A stretch of DNA of 40,499 nt, taken from positions 1-40,499 of the forward strand of contig JADFJJ010000013.1 of NCBI GenBank assembly GCA_022566215.1, in the 5' to 3' direction. The DNA is from Pseudomonadota bacterium. Its GTDB lineage: Bacteria > Pseudomonadota > Alphaproteobacteria > Sphingomonadales > SMXR01. The notes below the pieces were generated by a model that made no database searches, was not told the DNA's origin, and was given only the letters and a program-made list of their open reading frames with translations. Below, piece after piece: positions 1 through 16,146 of the stretch (position 1 is the stretch's first letter; every line of letters starts with the position of its first letter). Made by a program: the position numbers and the translations under genes.

Positions 1-102
1 AAGGCTATTGAGTCACGACAAGACCTCCCCAACCTCCCTGTACCCAACCCCCCCTTGTGGTCACCGGAGCTTAAGGATGAAAATAAAACTGGACGCAACC
101 TG

Positions 103-136
103 ACCGGCCCCCAAGAATAAAAGGGGCCGGTTTTTT
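103..136 (+). terminator. Rho-independent terminator of an unseen upstream gene
   Basis: A perfect 9-bp GC-rich stem (103-111 with 123-131) closes an 11-nt loop and runs into a T tract (131-136), so it would stop plus-strand transcription coming from left of the window. The T tract overlaps the rlmB stop codon (135-137) on the other strand. The minus strand has no T tract after the hairpin, so it is probably a weaker stop for rlmB. Bases 1-102 hold no recognisable gene. Confidence 0.85.
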
Positions 137-857
137 ATTTGCTCAGTTCATAAAGCGCCACCGCGGCGGCGTTGGAGACGTTCAGGGATTCTATTTCACC
201 TTCACCTGAAATCGGGATTTTGACGATCAGATCGCAATGCTCCGCAGTCAATTGGCGCAAACCCTTGCCCTCGGCGCCCAAAACCAGCACCAGATTGCCG
301 CCCATATCAACCTCCGAGATGGTTTTATCCGCAGCCCCCTCCAGCCCGATCCGCCAATAGCCCATCTCATAGAGGTCATCGAGCGCCCGCGATAAATTTG
401 TGACCCTGATCCACGGCACGGCATCGAGCGCGCCCGAGGCGGCCTTGGCCAGCGCCCCGCCCTCGGGCGGCGAATGGCGGTCCTGGGTTACGATCGCCTT
501 GACCCCGAAAGCGGCGGCCGAGCGGAAGATCGCCCCGACATTGTGGGGGTCGGTCACCTGGTCGAGCGCGACCACCAGGTTTTTGCCGGAACCGGGCTTG
601 AGATCGGCGAGTGCGATCCCGCGCAACGGCTCGACCTCCAGCGCCAGCCCTTGGGCCACCGCATCACGGGGCAGTTTCGCCTGCAGATCCTTATCGGATA
701 CGGTTTCGATTTTTAGATCCTTCCCGGAAAGCGCCAAGGTGATCTCCTGATCGGCTTTTCCGGCCACCAGCAGGCGGATGGTTGAGCGCTTGGGGTTCGC
801 TAGCGCCGCCTTGACGGCATGCCGGCCATAGATGAAATATGTGCCCTTTTTTGACAT
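135..857 (-). CDS. rlmB: 23S rRNA 2'-O-ribose methyltransferase RlmB (TrmH/SpoU family)
   Basis: SPOUT-class methyltransferase expected to methylate the 2'-OH of a guanosine in the 23S rRNA peptidyl-transferase region (G2251 in E. coli) using S-adenosylmethionine. Numbered from the chosen start, the N-terminal substrate-binding domain (about 1-85, with IYGRHAV) is followed by the knotted catalytic domain. That domain has NVGAIFRS near 106-113, GAEGKGL near 194-200 and SLNVSNA near 224-230, the three TrmH-family motifs. The frame can be extended to a TTG at 893, but neither start has a Shine-Dalgarno. I prefer the ATG at 857 (protein begins MSKKGTYFIYGRH) because the family's conserved N-terminus starts there and a promoter-like pair lies just upstream. 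It is divergent from the tRNA/tuf operon. Confidence 0.93.
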   Translation of the reverse strand: MSKKGTYFIYGRHAVKAALANPKRSTIRLLVAGKADQEITLALSGKDLKIETVSDKDLQAKLPRDAVAQGLALEVEPLRGIALADLKPGSGKNLVVALDQVTDPHNVGAIFRSAAAFGVKAIVTQDRHSPPEGGALAKAASGALDAVPWIRVTNLSRALDDLYEMGYWRIGLEGAADKTISEVDMGGNLVLVLGAEGKGLRQLTAEHCDLIVKIPISGEGEIESLNVSNAAAVALYELSK

Positions 858-863
858 CGGGTA

Positions 864-893
864 GCTATACTGGGGCGATGCAATCACTGGCAA
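864..893 (-). promoter_or_regulatory. Candidate rlmB promoter placing the start site on the ATG
   Basis: On the minus strand TTGCCA (893-888) is separated by 18 nt from TATAGC (869-864). The predicted transcription start falls at about base 857, the A of the rlmB ATG, which would make a leaderless mRNA. The match is moderate, and the call rests on spacing plus the absence of a Shine-Dalgarno. Confidence 0.35.
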
Positions 894-926
894 GCGAAGT
901 TTTTTGCCAGAGGCTATTGGTCGCGG

Positions 927-956
927 TTGACAAGGGTGATAAAATCTTCATATTGC
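927..956 (+). promoter_or_regulatory. Candidate promoter of the tRNA-Tyr/tRNA-Gly/tuf operon
   Basis: A consensus -35 hexamer TTGACA (927-932) is followed after 18 nt by TATTGC (951-956), giving a start near 963, about 26 nt upstream of tRNA-Tyr. The -35 is perfect and the -10 is mediocre. It is the only good -35 between rlmB and the tRNA genes. Confidence 0.5.
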
Positions 957-988
957 ACGGCGCATATCGCCTTAAGCGTAACCCTGAT

Positions 989-1074
989 GGAGGGGTGGCC
1001 GAGTGGCTAAAGGCAGCAGACTGTAAATCTGCCGGGGTATCCCTACGTAGGTTCGAATCCTACCCCCTCCACCA
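989..1074 (+). tRNA. tRNA-Tyr (GUA)
   Basis: Class II tRNA of 86 nt with CCA encoded at 1072-1074. The acceptor stem pairs 989-995 with 1064-1070. The anticodon stem 1016-1020/1028-1032 presents GTA at 1023-1025, and the T arm has the GTTCGAATC signature. The long variable arm is typical of tRNA-Tyr. Together with tRNA-Gly and tuf it matches the tyrU-glyT-tufB grouping known from E. coli. Confidence 0.97.
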
Positions 1075-1169
1075 CCCTTCGCCCTGCGGGCTTCGGGTGG
1101 CTTACGCCAGTTAGCCACACGAAACCGTATCTTGGGCGAAGGAGTGTCGCCCGAAGCTTTAGCGAAGGG
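1075..1169 (+). repeat. Structured element after tRNA-Tyr (three-way junction)
   Basis: An outer 8-bp inverted repeat (1075-1082 with 1162-1169, containing CTTCGC/GCGAAG) encloses two further hairpins. One is GC-rich, at about 1081-1091, and can extend outward through CCACCC/GGGTGG (1072-1077/1095-1100). The second pairs 1134-1139 with 1147-1152 (GGGCGA/TCGCCC) and extends by a few pairs across one bulge. The architecture resembles the element after tRNA-Gly. There is no ORF inside. It might act as a tRNA processing or termination structure, or be a non-autonomous mobile repeat; I cannot tell which. Confidence 0.5.
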
Positions 1170-1206
1170 GGACTATGGCAGAGCTTTCAGGTATAGTGGG
1201 TCTCAA

Positions 1207-1280
1207 GCGGGTGTAGCTCAACGGTAGAGCCCCAGCCTTCCAAGCTGGTTACGTGGGTTCGATTCCCATCACCCGCTCCA
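1207..1280 (+). tRNA. tRNA-Gly (UCC)
   Basis: A 74-nt tRNA with acceptor stem 1207-1213/1270-1276, discriminator T1277 and encoded CCA (1278-1280). The anticodon loop 1237-1243 carries TCC at 1239-1241 on a 5-bp stem (1232-1236/1244-1248). The T arm has GGTTCGATTCC. It is co-oriented with tRNA-Tyr and tuf and is probably processed from the same transcript. Confidence 0.97.
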
Positions 1281-1281
1281 T

Positions 1282-1390
1282 CCGTCTTCGCTAATTTTGC
1301 CTTGGCAAAATTTAGCTACGACGAGATTAATGAGAAGTAGCGTGCAAAGCGGATGCCTCGTCGTAGTGCAGCAAAGCGAAACGAAGACGG
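1282..1390 (+). repeat. Structured element after tRNA-Gly (nested inverted repeats)
   Basis: The outer arms CCGTCTTCG (1282-1290) and CGAAGACGG (1382-1390) are a perfect 9-bp inverted repeat starting two bases after the tRNA CCA. Inside are a 9-bp hairpin (1293-1301 with 1304-1312, AATTTTGCC/GGCAAAATT) and a perfect 10-bp stem (1316-1325 with 1357-1366, CTACGACGAG/CTCGTCGTAG). Together they form a three-way junction. The element ends 11 nt before the start codon of a broken GIY-YIG ORF, so element plus ORF may be one insertion unit. Confidence 0.6.
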
Positions 1391-1401
1391 GCCAAACGAT
1401 T

Positions 1402-1642
1402 ATGTGCTATATTTATATTTTACAAAGCATTCCTGCTTCCGATCATTTTTACGTCGGTTATACGATTGATCTTGAAAAGCGTCTCATTGAACATAATTCA
1501 GGAGAATCAGTTCATACTAACGAATTTAAACCATAGAAATATAGAATTTCGTTCGCTTTTGATAACCTGAGGCGCGCTGAGGAATTTGAAAAATATTTTA
1601 AAAACTTCTTCCGGGCGGGCATTTACCAAGAAGCATTTCTAA
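1402..1642 (+). pseudogene. GIY-YIG nuclease-domain gene, broken by an amber codon and a frameshift
   Basis: From ATG 1402 the frame reads MCYIYILQSI, then YVGYT, then a basic EKRLIEHN segment: the first half of a small single-domain GIY-YIG protein (UPF0213/YhbQ-like). An in-frame TAG at 1534-1536 stands where the family has Trp (KPW; TGG to TAG). Beyond it the frame continues with RRAEEFEKYFK, containing the expected catalytic Glu region, then goes out of register at the A5 run 1600-1604. Removing one A restores a family-like ending SSGRAFTKKHF with TAA at 1640-1642. The intact ancestor would be about 80 residues. With two independent lesions it is almost certainly non-functional. It is AT-rich against its neighbours and sits between tRNA-Gly and tuf, indicating an insertion. 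Bases 1643-1792 hold no recognisable gene. Confidence 0.85.
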
Positions 1643-1792
1643 CATATGGTGACGGCGGACTGGACCTAAAAGAGCGCGCAACTATGCGTTTTTTCTTTTG
1701 CATGGGTGAAATGACGTGCTAAAAGGCCCCGTTCCCGGAATTGGGGGACTGGAGAGATTAAAATTACAAGCTAACAAGGTAGGATCAAGAAA

Positions 1793-2983
<1,191 letters not shown>

Positions 2984-3159
2984 AGGACTGCTTGATTAAC
3001 CGGGGGCAACCCCCAAATAGAACAGCGGCCGGGCCGGTTGGTAAAATTCATCCGGGCCCCGGTGCATTTTTCTGAAATTTTTGTTGCAGAGATGCCCTGT
3101 GCAGGGTAAACCCGCGTCTGAACCGGGCAATCACAACATTTTGAAGGTTTGAGACTTAT

Positions 3160-3235
3160 AGGAGTGTAGCTCAATTGGTAGAGCACCGGTCTCCAAAACC
3201 GGGGGTTGCGGGTTCGATTCCTGCCACTCCTGCCA
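3160..3235 (+). tRNA. tRNA-Trp (CCA anticodon)
   Basis: A 76-nt tRNA with acceptor stem 3160-3166/3225-3231, discriminator G3232 and encoded CCA (3233-3235). The anticodon loop 3191-3197 has CCA at 3193-3195. It sits 29 nt before secE, as is usual in alphaproteobacteria. The 176 nt between tuf and this tRNA contain GC-rich palindromes but no gene. Confidence 0.97.
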
Positions 3236-3264
3236 GGTTCAAGGTTGAAAAGGAAAGAAAAGAA

Positions 3265-3462
3265 ATGGCTAGACCCAGCCCAGGAGAATTTGTCCGTCAG
3301 GTCAGGCAGGAATTTGCCAAAGTGACCTGGCCAAGCGCCAAGGAGCGCAATGTCACCACCATCATGGTGCTGATTATGGTGTTTATCATGGCGATGTTCT
3401 TTCTTGGCATTGACCAGGTGTTGTCCGCCTTTATCCAGTGGGTCCTGGGAATTGGAAACTAG
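3265..3462 (+). CDS. secE: Preprotein translocase subunit SecE
   Basis: A 65-aa single-span SecE, the short form that clamps the SecY channel in the inner membrane. The amphipathic N-terminal segment EFVRQVRQEFAKVTWP (about 8-23) is the conserved SecE signature, and one hydrophobic helix follows (about 31-58). The frame is open from within tRNA-Trp (3175). The ATG at 3265 is chosen because AGGAAAG (3251-3257) precedes it at normal spacing and the protein starts right at the conserved region. It is followed by nusG after 11 nt. Its partner SecY is encoded at 29703. Confidence 0.95.
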   Translation: MARPSPGEFVRQVRQEFAKVTWPSAKERNVTTIMVLIMVFIMAMFFLGIDQVLSAFIQWVLGIGN

Positions 3463-3473
3463 GGCCTGAAATC

Positions 3474-4007
3474 ATGAACGAAATGAAATGGTATATCATT
3501 CACGCCTACTCAGGCTTTGAGAAAAAGGTTGCCGACACCATTAAGGAACGCGCCGAGGCGCAAGGGTTCGGCCCCTATTTCGAGGAAGTGATCGTTCCCA
3601 CCGAAGAGGTGATGGAAATCAAGAAGGGTAAAAAGGTCAAGACCGAGCGGAAGTTTTTCCCAGGCTATGTCCTGACCAGGATGGTCATGACCGATGACAC
3701 TTACCATATCGTTAAAAACACCCCGAAGGTGACCGGTTTTCTGGGCTCGGGCGGCAAGCCGATGCCAATCCCCGACATGGAGGCCGCGCGCATCCTCAAC
3801 CAGGTCCAGGAAGGGGTGGAGCGCCCGCGTCCGCTGATTACTTTCGAGATAGGCGAGGAAGTGCGGGTCAAGGATGGTCCCTTTACCTCGTTTAACGGGA
3901 TTGTCGAGGATGTTGACGAGGATAAAGCCCGGGTCAAGGTCTCGGTTTCGATCTTCGGCCGGGCGACCAATGTCGACCTGGAATTCGGACAGGTAGAAAA
4001 AGTTTGA
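3474..4007 (+). CDS. nusG: Transcription termination/antitermination factor NusG
   Basis: NusG (177 aa) binds RNA polymerase through its N-terminal NGN domain and links it to Rho or to ribosomal S10 through its C-terminal KOW domain. Visible signatures are KWYIIHAYSGFEKKV at the N-terminus, KFFPGYVL in the middle of the NGN domain, and a KOW segment VRVKDGPFTSFNGIVEDV near residues 126-143. The frame opens at 3438 inside secE, but MNEMKWY at 3474 gives the normal NusG N-terminus. There is no strong Shine-Dalgarno, so translation is probably coupled to secE, which ends 11 nt upstream. Confidence 0.96.
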   Translation: MNEMKWYIIHAYSGFEKKVADTIKERAEAQGFGPYFEEVIVPTEEVMEIKKGKKVKTERKFFPGYVLTRMVMTDDTYHIVKNTPKVTGFLGSGGKPMPIPDMEAARILNQVQEGVERPRPLITFEIGEEVRVKDGPFTSFNGIVEDVDEDKARVKVSVSIFGRATNVDLEFGQVEKV

Positions 4008-4045
4008 TTCTTTTGGCGCAACCTTGTAAGGAAGCGCCCTGACAC

Positions 4046-4079
4046 GCGCGTGGGAGGCCCGCCATAACCGCACCACGCA
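4046..4079 (+). promoter_or_regulatory. Candidate L1-binding leader hairpin upstream of rplK
   Basis: GCGTGG (4048-4053) can pair with CCACGC (4073-4078) around a loop that begins GAGGCCC. The GTGGGAG motif in the ascending arm resembles the L1-responsive leaders that let free L1 repress rplKA in other bacteria. It lies in the 135-nt nusG-rplK spacer. The structure is seen; the L1 role is inferred from position. Confidence 0.4.
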
Positions 4080-4142
4080 CCCTCAAGGGAAACTTTCAAT
4101 ATTTTACGTAAGGTATTGAAATTTCTAGAGAAAGGGAGATCA

Positions 4143-4571
4143 ATGGCAAAGAAAATCGAAGGGTATCTGAAGCTGCAAGTGCCCGCCGGTCAGGCGAATC
4201 CTTCACCACCGATCGGACCGGCCTTGGGACAACGCGGCCTGAATATCATGGAATTCTGCAAGGCGTTCAATGCGGCCTCCAAGGGGATGGAGCCGGGAAT
4301 GCCCATTCCGACCGTCATTACGATCTATAAGGACAAGTCATTTTCGTTCATCACCAAGACCCCGCCGGCGTCTTATTTTTTGAAAAAGGCCGCCAAGCAG
4401 CCAAAGGGCAGCAGCGAACCGGGCCGCGAGCTTACCGGGACGGTCACAAAGGCGCAAGTTCGGGAAATCGCCGAGACCAAAATGGTTGATCTCAACGCCA
4501 ACACGATCGAACAGGCGATGAAAATTATTGAAGGCTCGGCCCGCTCAATGGGCTACCAGGTGAGGGGCTAG
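4143..4571 (+). CDS. rplK: 50S ribosomal protein L11
   Basis: L11 (142 aa) folds onto the GTPase-associated centre of 23S rRNA, contacts EF-G and RelA, and is normally methylated by PrmA. The N-terminal domain has the proline-rich stretch [20 protein letters not shown] (about 20-39). The C-terminal rRNA-binding domain has [16 protein letters not shown] 27 nt upstream is in frame, but the ATG at 4143 has a strong GGGAGA just before it and gives the normal N-terminus [12 protein letters not shown]. rplA begins 3 nt after the stop, inside the same transcript. Confidence 0.97.
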   Translation: MAKKIEGYLKLQVPAGQANPSPPIGPALGQRGLNIMEFCKAFNAASKGMEPGMPIPTVITIYKDKSFSFITKTPPASYFLKKAAKQPKGSSEPGRELTGTVTKAQVREIAETKMVDLNANTIEQAMKIIEGSARSMGYQVRG

Positions 4572-4574
4572 GCG

Positions 4575-5267
4575 ATGAGTAAAACCTCAAAACGCATGGC
4601 CGCCGCGCTGGGCAGTCTCGACCGGACCAAATTGTATCCGGTTGAAAAGGCGGTCTCACTGGTCAAGGGCGCGGCCAGCGCCAAGTTTGACGAAACCGTC
4701 GAGATCGCCATGAACCTTGGCGTTGACCCCAGGCACGCCGACCAGATGGTCAGAGGGGTTGTCACCCTGCCGCACGGCACCGGCAAGACCGTCCGGGTCG
4801 CCGTTTTCGCCAAGGCCGGCAAGGCCGATGAGGCGAAAAAAGCCGGCGCTGACCTGGTTGGCGCTGAAGACCTGGCCGAGAAAATCCAGAACGGCGAGAT
4901 GAATTTTGACCGCTGCATCGCCACCCCTGACATGATGGGCGTGGTCGGCCGGTTGGGAAAAGTGCTGGGCCCCAAGGGCCTGATGCCGAACCCGAAGCTG
5001 GGCACCGTGACCATGGATGTGGCCAAAGCGGTCAAGGCCGCCAAGGGCGGCCAGGTGGAATTCAGGGCGGAAAAGCAGGGCATAATCCATGCTGGCGTCG
5101 GCAAGGCCAGCTTTAGCGAAAAACAGATTAAGGAAAACGTGGATGCCTTTGTCGAAGCCATTTTGAAGGCCCGGCCTTCGGGCGTCAAGGGTAAGTATTT
5201 AAAGGGAATTGCGCTCAGCTCAACGATGGGCCCGGGCGTAAAAATTGATACCGCGGGGCTCGGCTGA
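4575..5267 (+). CDS. rplA: 50S ribosomal protein L1
   Basis: L1 (230 aa, normal length) forms the mobile L1 stalk that guides deacylated tRNA out of the E site, and it represses its own operon by binding the rplK leader. Recognisable segments are [20 protein letters not shown] (about 36-55), the glycine-rich hinge [14 protein letters not shown] near 133-146, and the family ending [12 protein letters not shown]. The start is 3 nt after rplK. The AGGTGAGGGG that ends rplK serves as its ribosome-binding site, so the pair is translationally coupled. Confidence 0.97.
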   Translation: MSKTSKRMAAALGSLDRTKLYPVEKAVSLVKGAASAKFDETVEIAMNLGVDPRHADQMVRGVVTLPHGTGKTVRVAVFAKAGKADEAKKAGADLVGAEDLAEKIQNGEMNFDRCIATPDMMGVVGRLGKVLGPKGLMPNPKLGTVTMDVAKAVKAAKGGQVEFRAEKQGIIHAGVGKASFSEKQIKENVDAFVEAILKARPSGVKGKYLKGIALSSTMGPGVKIDTAGLG

Positions 5268-5587
5268 GGCCCTTAGGTTAAGGAATGGACCAGAGCGCTT
5301 GATTTGAAGTGTGACGGTTCGGACATCTGTCCAAGATTGCGGGCGCCATTAGGTTTAAACGGGATAGATCCCGGCCAGCATGAGATGGAGTGTTCAGGGG
5401 AAAACATGGCTTTGCATTGAAAAGCAGCCTGAATTTTCCCGTTGGTCGAAACAATGGCTCGCCATTTGTTTAAGCCAGTGCACTTGTTTTTTAAGGACAA
5501 GATGTAAACGGCGCCGGGGCCGAATATTCCCGGCGTTTGGCTCAAACCAAAAAGGCGCTAAAAGGTAAGCCTAAATCGGAGATACAA
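5268..5587 (+). promoter_or_regulatory. Long rplJ leader, probable L10/L12-responsive region
   Basis: These 320 nt between rplA and rplJ carry no gene. They contain CGGGA/TCCCG (5360-5364/5369-5373) and a perfect 7-bp hairpin CGCCGGG/CCCGGCG (5512-5518/5529-5535) about 50 nt before the rplJ start. Long structured leaders at this position bind the L10-L12 complex and repress rplJL in many bacteria. I infer that role from position and structure. No convincing -35/-10 pair was found inside. Confidence 0.5.
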
Positions 5588-6103
5588 ATGGATCGAGCCC
5601 AAAAACAAGAGTTGGTTAGCAAGTTGAGCGAAGTGTTCAGCAGCGCCGGGGTTGTCGTGGTCACCCACTACAGCGGCCTGGATGTTGCTAAAATGACCGA
5701 TCTGAGGTCCCGCCTTCGCGAAAATGGCGCCAGCTTCAAAGTAACCAAAAACAGGCTGACGAAACTCGCCCTGGCAAAAACCGACAAGGGCCCGTTGAGC
5801 GATCTGTTCACCGGGCCGACCGGGATCGGCTATTCGGATGACCCGGTGGCCGCGCCCAAGGTTCTGGTCAAGTTCGCCAAGGAAAATGACAACCTCATTA
5901 TCCTCGGCGGCATGATGGGAGAGATGGTGCTGGATGAAAATGCGGTCAGAGACCTGGCTGCGCTTCCCTCGCTGGACGAGCTTCATGGCAAGCTGGTGAG
6001 TCTCTTGAGCGCCCCGGCGACCAAGATTGCCGGCGTTCTTCAAGCCCCGGCCGGCCAGCTGGCGCGCGTCTTTGGCGCCTATGGCGCGATCGAGACCGCC
6101 TGA
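5588..6103 (+). CDS. rplJ: 50S ribosomal protein L10
   Basis: L10 (171 aa) anchors L7/L12 dimers to the 50S stalk. The N-terminal rRNA-binding domain runs from [17 protein letters not shown] through [14 protein letters not shown] to [13 protein letters not shown]. The C-terminal helix that recruits L12 dimers follows [20 protein letters not shown]. The frame can be extended to a TTG at 5537, but the ATG at 5588 is preceded by CGGAGA and matches the family start. rplL follows after 41 nt with its own ribosome-binding site, as needed for making several L12 per L10. Confidence 0.96.
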   Translation: MDRAQKQELVSKLSEVFSSAGVVVVTHYSGLDVAKMTDLRSRLRENGASFKVTKNRLTKLALAKTDKGPLSDLFTGPTGIGYSDDPVAAPKVLVKFAKENDNLIILGGMMGEMVLDENAVRDLAALPSLDELHGKLVSLLSAPATKIAGVLQAPAGQLARVFGAYGAIETA

Positions 6104-6144
6104 TTTTGAAAACCAAACCAATTGAAGACTAACGGAGACTAAAA

Positions 6145-6519
6145 ATGGCTACCAATCTTAAAAAAATTGCCGACGATCTTTCTAAACTGACGGTTATGGA
6201 AGCGGCGGAACTCTCCACAATGCTGGAAGAGAAATGGGGTGTCAGCGCTGCTGCCCCTGTCGCCGTTGCCGCCCCCGCCGCCGGCGGGGAAGCTGCCGCT
6301 GAGGAGAAGACAGAATTTGATGTCATCCTGGCCAGCTTCGGTGAGAAAAAGATCGACGTCATCAAGGAAGTCCGTGCACTCACCTCCCTTGGCCTGAAAG
6401 AAGCCAAGGACCTGGTTGAAAGCGCTCCCGCGCCGATCCGGGAAGGTGTGTCCAAGGATGAGGCTGAAGAGGTAAAGAAAAAGCTTGAAGGGGCAGGTGC
6501 CACAGTTGAGCTTAAGTAA
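6145..6519 (+). CDS. rplL: 50S ribosomal protein L7/L12
   Basis: L7/L12 (124 aa) is the multicopy stalk protein that recruits and activates translational GTPases. It has the N-terminal dimerisation domain (1-33), an Ala/Pro-rich flexible hinge (about 35-52, [14 protein letters not shown]), and the compact C-terminal domain with [20 protein letters not shown] and the closing [15 protein letters not shown] strong Shine-Dalgarno (CGGAGAC) precedes the ATG. The 139 nt to rpoB hold a weak GC hairpin and a T-run that are not adjacent, so I do not call a terminator there. Confidence 0.98.
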   Translation: MATNLKKIADDLSKLTVMEAAELSTMLEEKWGVSAAAPVAVAAPAAGGEAAAEEKTEFDVILASFGEKKIDVIKEVRALTSLGLKEAKDLVESAPAPIREGVSKDEAEEVKKKLEGAGATVELK

Positions 6520-6658
6520 ATTTTGACGACGCAACCGTTACCGGCCGGGGGGTGCTTCCTTGCCGGACGGTGGTGTTGTTGCCTGGTAAAGTTTTTTTTG
6601 ATGAGAATTTTTAAACTGAAGCCCTGGTCAGGCTTCGCTGCGGATTGAGGACAAAAAT

Positions 6659-10756
<4,098 letters not shown>

Positions 10757-10769
10757 ATTTGAATTTTAA

Positions 10770-14975
<4,206 letters not shown>

Positions 14976-15027
14976 CGGACTGTTTTTTCAGCGAAAATTT
15001 TATTTTTCCAACACCTCGTTTTTTAGG

Positions 15028-15056
15028 TTGACGGGGTTGGGGCGCATGAATATATT
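15028..15056 (+). promoter_or_regulatory. Strong sigma70-type promoter of the str operon
   Basis: TTGACG (15028-15033), exactly 17 nt, then TATATT (15051-15056): a near-consensus housekeeping promoter in the rpoC-rpsL spacer. The predicted start is near 15063, giving a leader of about 190 nt before rpsL. It is one of the two best promoters in the window. Confidence 0.75.
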
Positions 15057-15141
15057 GCGGCCACGCCCAGGGGCAGGTGGTAGCTCGAATATAAGCTAAA
15101 CGCTGCGCTGATTGGGCAAGTATGAAAGTAATAGATTAATG

Positions 15142-15197
15142 GAAGCCGGCAGGCCTCAAGGAGCCCTTAAAGGGAGCCGAACGGCCGCCTTCTTTTT
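15142..15197 (+). terminator. Possible attenuator in the rpsL leader
   Basis: GAAGCCGGC (15142-15150) can pair with GCCGCCTTC (15184-15192) with a single C-C mismatch. The stem runs straight into TTTTT (15193-15197), 55 nt before the rpsL start. The enclosed CCCTT/AAGGG can form a smaller stem. Its place between a strong promoter and the first gene suggests conditional termination. Short T tract and mismatch keep confidence low. Confidence 0.35.
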
Positions 15198-15251
15198 GTA
15201 TGAAAGCAAGGCAGAGAGCCGACTTCCGGGACTTAAAGGTTTGAAAAAGAT

Positions 15252-15623
15252 ATGCCAACGGTAAACCAGCTTATCCGCAAGCCCCGCAAACGGGCAGTGG
15301 TCAGGAACAAGGTTCCGGCGCTTGAAAGCTGCCCGCAAAAACGCGGCGTGTGCATCCGTGTTTACACCACCACGCCGAAAAAGCCGAACTCGGCCCTTCG
15401 CAAGGTGGCCCGGGTGCGCCTGACCAACGGGGCTGAAGTCACCAGTTACATTCCTGGTGAAGGCCATAACCTGCAGGAACACAGTGTGGTTCTGATCCGC
15501 GGTGGCCGCGTCAAGGATTTGCCGGGCGTCCGCTACCATATCCTCAGGGGTGTCCTGGATACTCAAGGGGTCGCAAACCGCCGCCAGGGCCGTTCAAAAT
15601 ACGGCACCAAGCGGCCGAAGTAA
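15252..15623 (+). CDS. rpsL: 30S ribosomal protein S12
   Basis: S12 (123 aa) sits at the decoding centre and controls accuracy. The [18 protein letters not shown] block keeps the two lysines of the PKKPNS loop, and [12 protein letters not shown] keeps the lysine after Val, so the known streptomycin-resistance positions look wild type. The C-terminus [10 protein letters not shown] is conserved. It is the first gene of the str operon after the promoter at 15028; rpsG starts 22 nt after its stop. Confidence 0.98.
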   Translation: MPTVNQLIRKPRKRAVVRNKVPALESCPQKRGVCIRVYTTTPKKPNSALRKVARVRLTNGAEVTSYIPGEGHNLQEHSVVLIRGGRVKDLPGVRYHILRGVLDTQGVANRRQGRSKYGTKRPK

Positions 15624-15645
15624 GCTAATTTAAGGAAGATTTGAG

Positions 15646-16116
15646 ATGTCACGCCGCCACGCTGCAGAAAAACGTCAGGTTTTACCGGATCCCAAATTTG
15701 GCGACCTGGTGATCACCAAGTTTGTCAACTCGCTCATGTATGACGGCAAGAAATCGATCGCCGAACACATCGTTTATGGGGCGCTGGAGGAAATGCAGAA
15801 CAAGGCAAAAACCGATCCTCTGGTGCTTTTTCATGAAGCGCTGGATAACGTCAAGCCGATGATTGAGGTGCGCTCCCGGCGGGTCGGCGGGGCCACCTAC
15901 CAGATTCCGATTGAAGTCCGCACCGAGCGCGCCCAGGCGCTGGCGATCCGCTGGATCATTGAAATGGCCAGGAAACGGTCAGAGCGGACCATGCAGGAAA
16001 GGCTTTCCGGTGAACTTCTGGATGCCGCCAACAACCGCGGCACAGCGGTCAAGAAACGTGAAGACACCCACAAGATGGCGGAAGCCAACAAGGCCTTCTC
16101 CCACTACCGCTGGTAA
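15646..16116 (+). CDS. rpsG: 30S ribosomal protein S7
   Basis: S7 (156 aa) nucleates assembly of the 30S head and lines the E site. It shows [19 protein letters not shown] at the N-terminus, [17 protein letters not shown] (about 76-92, the beta-hairpin near the mRNA exit), and [20 protein letters not shown] near the C-terminus. A GGAAGATTTGAG stretch provides the ribosome-binding site. In E. coli S7 represses the str mRNA; no obvious S7 site is visible in the 22-nt rpsL-rpsG gap here. Confidence 0.98.
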   Translation: MSRRHAAEKRQVLPDPKFGDLVITKFVNSLMYDGKKSIAEHIVYGALEEMQNKAKTDPLVLFHEALDNVKPMIEVRSRRVGGATYQIPIEVRTERAQALAIRWIIEMARKRSERTMQERLSGELLDAANNRGTAVKKREDTHKMAEANKAFSHYRW

Positions 16117-16146
16117 ATTGCAGGAATTTCAGGGACTGAATTAAAA

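Noticed and set aside
1-120. Open frame from the left edge to a TAA at 118-120, overlapping the terminator stem
   Set aside because: Could be the end of an upstream plus-strand gene, but another frame is also open to a TGA at 101-103, and neither encodes a recognisable sequence. Not enough to call a CDS.
839-1114. Plus-strand ORF running through tRNA-Tyr
   Set aside because: It lies over the tRNA and its hairpin, has no family-like sequence and starts inside rlmB on the other strand.
1192-1197. TATAGT -10-like hexamer just before tRNA-Gly
   Set aside because: No -35-like sequence at 16-18 nt upstream; tRNA-Gly is more simply co-transcribed with tRNA-Tyr.
3000-3075. GC-rich palindromes between tuf and tRNA-Trp as a terminator
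   Set aside because: The stems are short and the T-run after them is not adjacent. A stop here would isolate tRNA-Trp and secE, for which no good promoter is visible.
6541-6600. CCGGC/GCCGG hairpin and a T-run between rplL and rpoB as an attenuator
   Set aside because: Only 5 bp, and the T-run lies about 20 nt after the stem, so it does not meet the terminator pattern.
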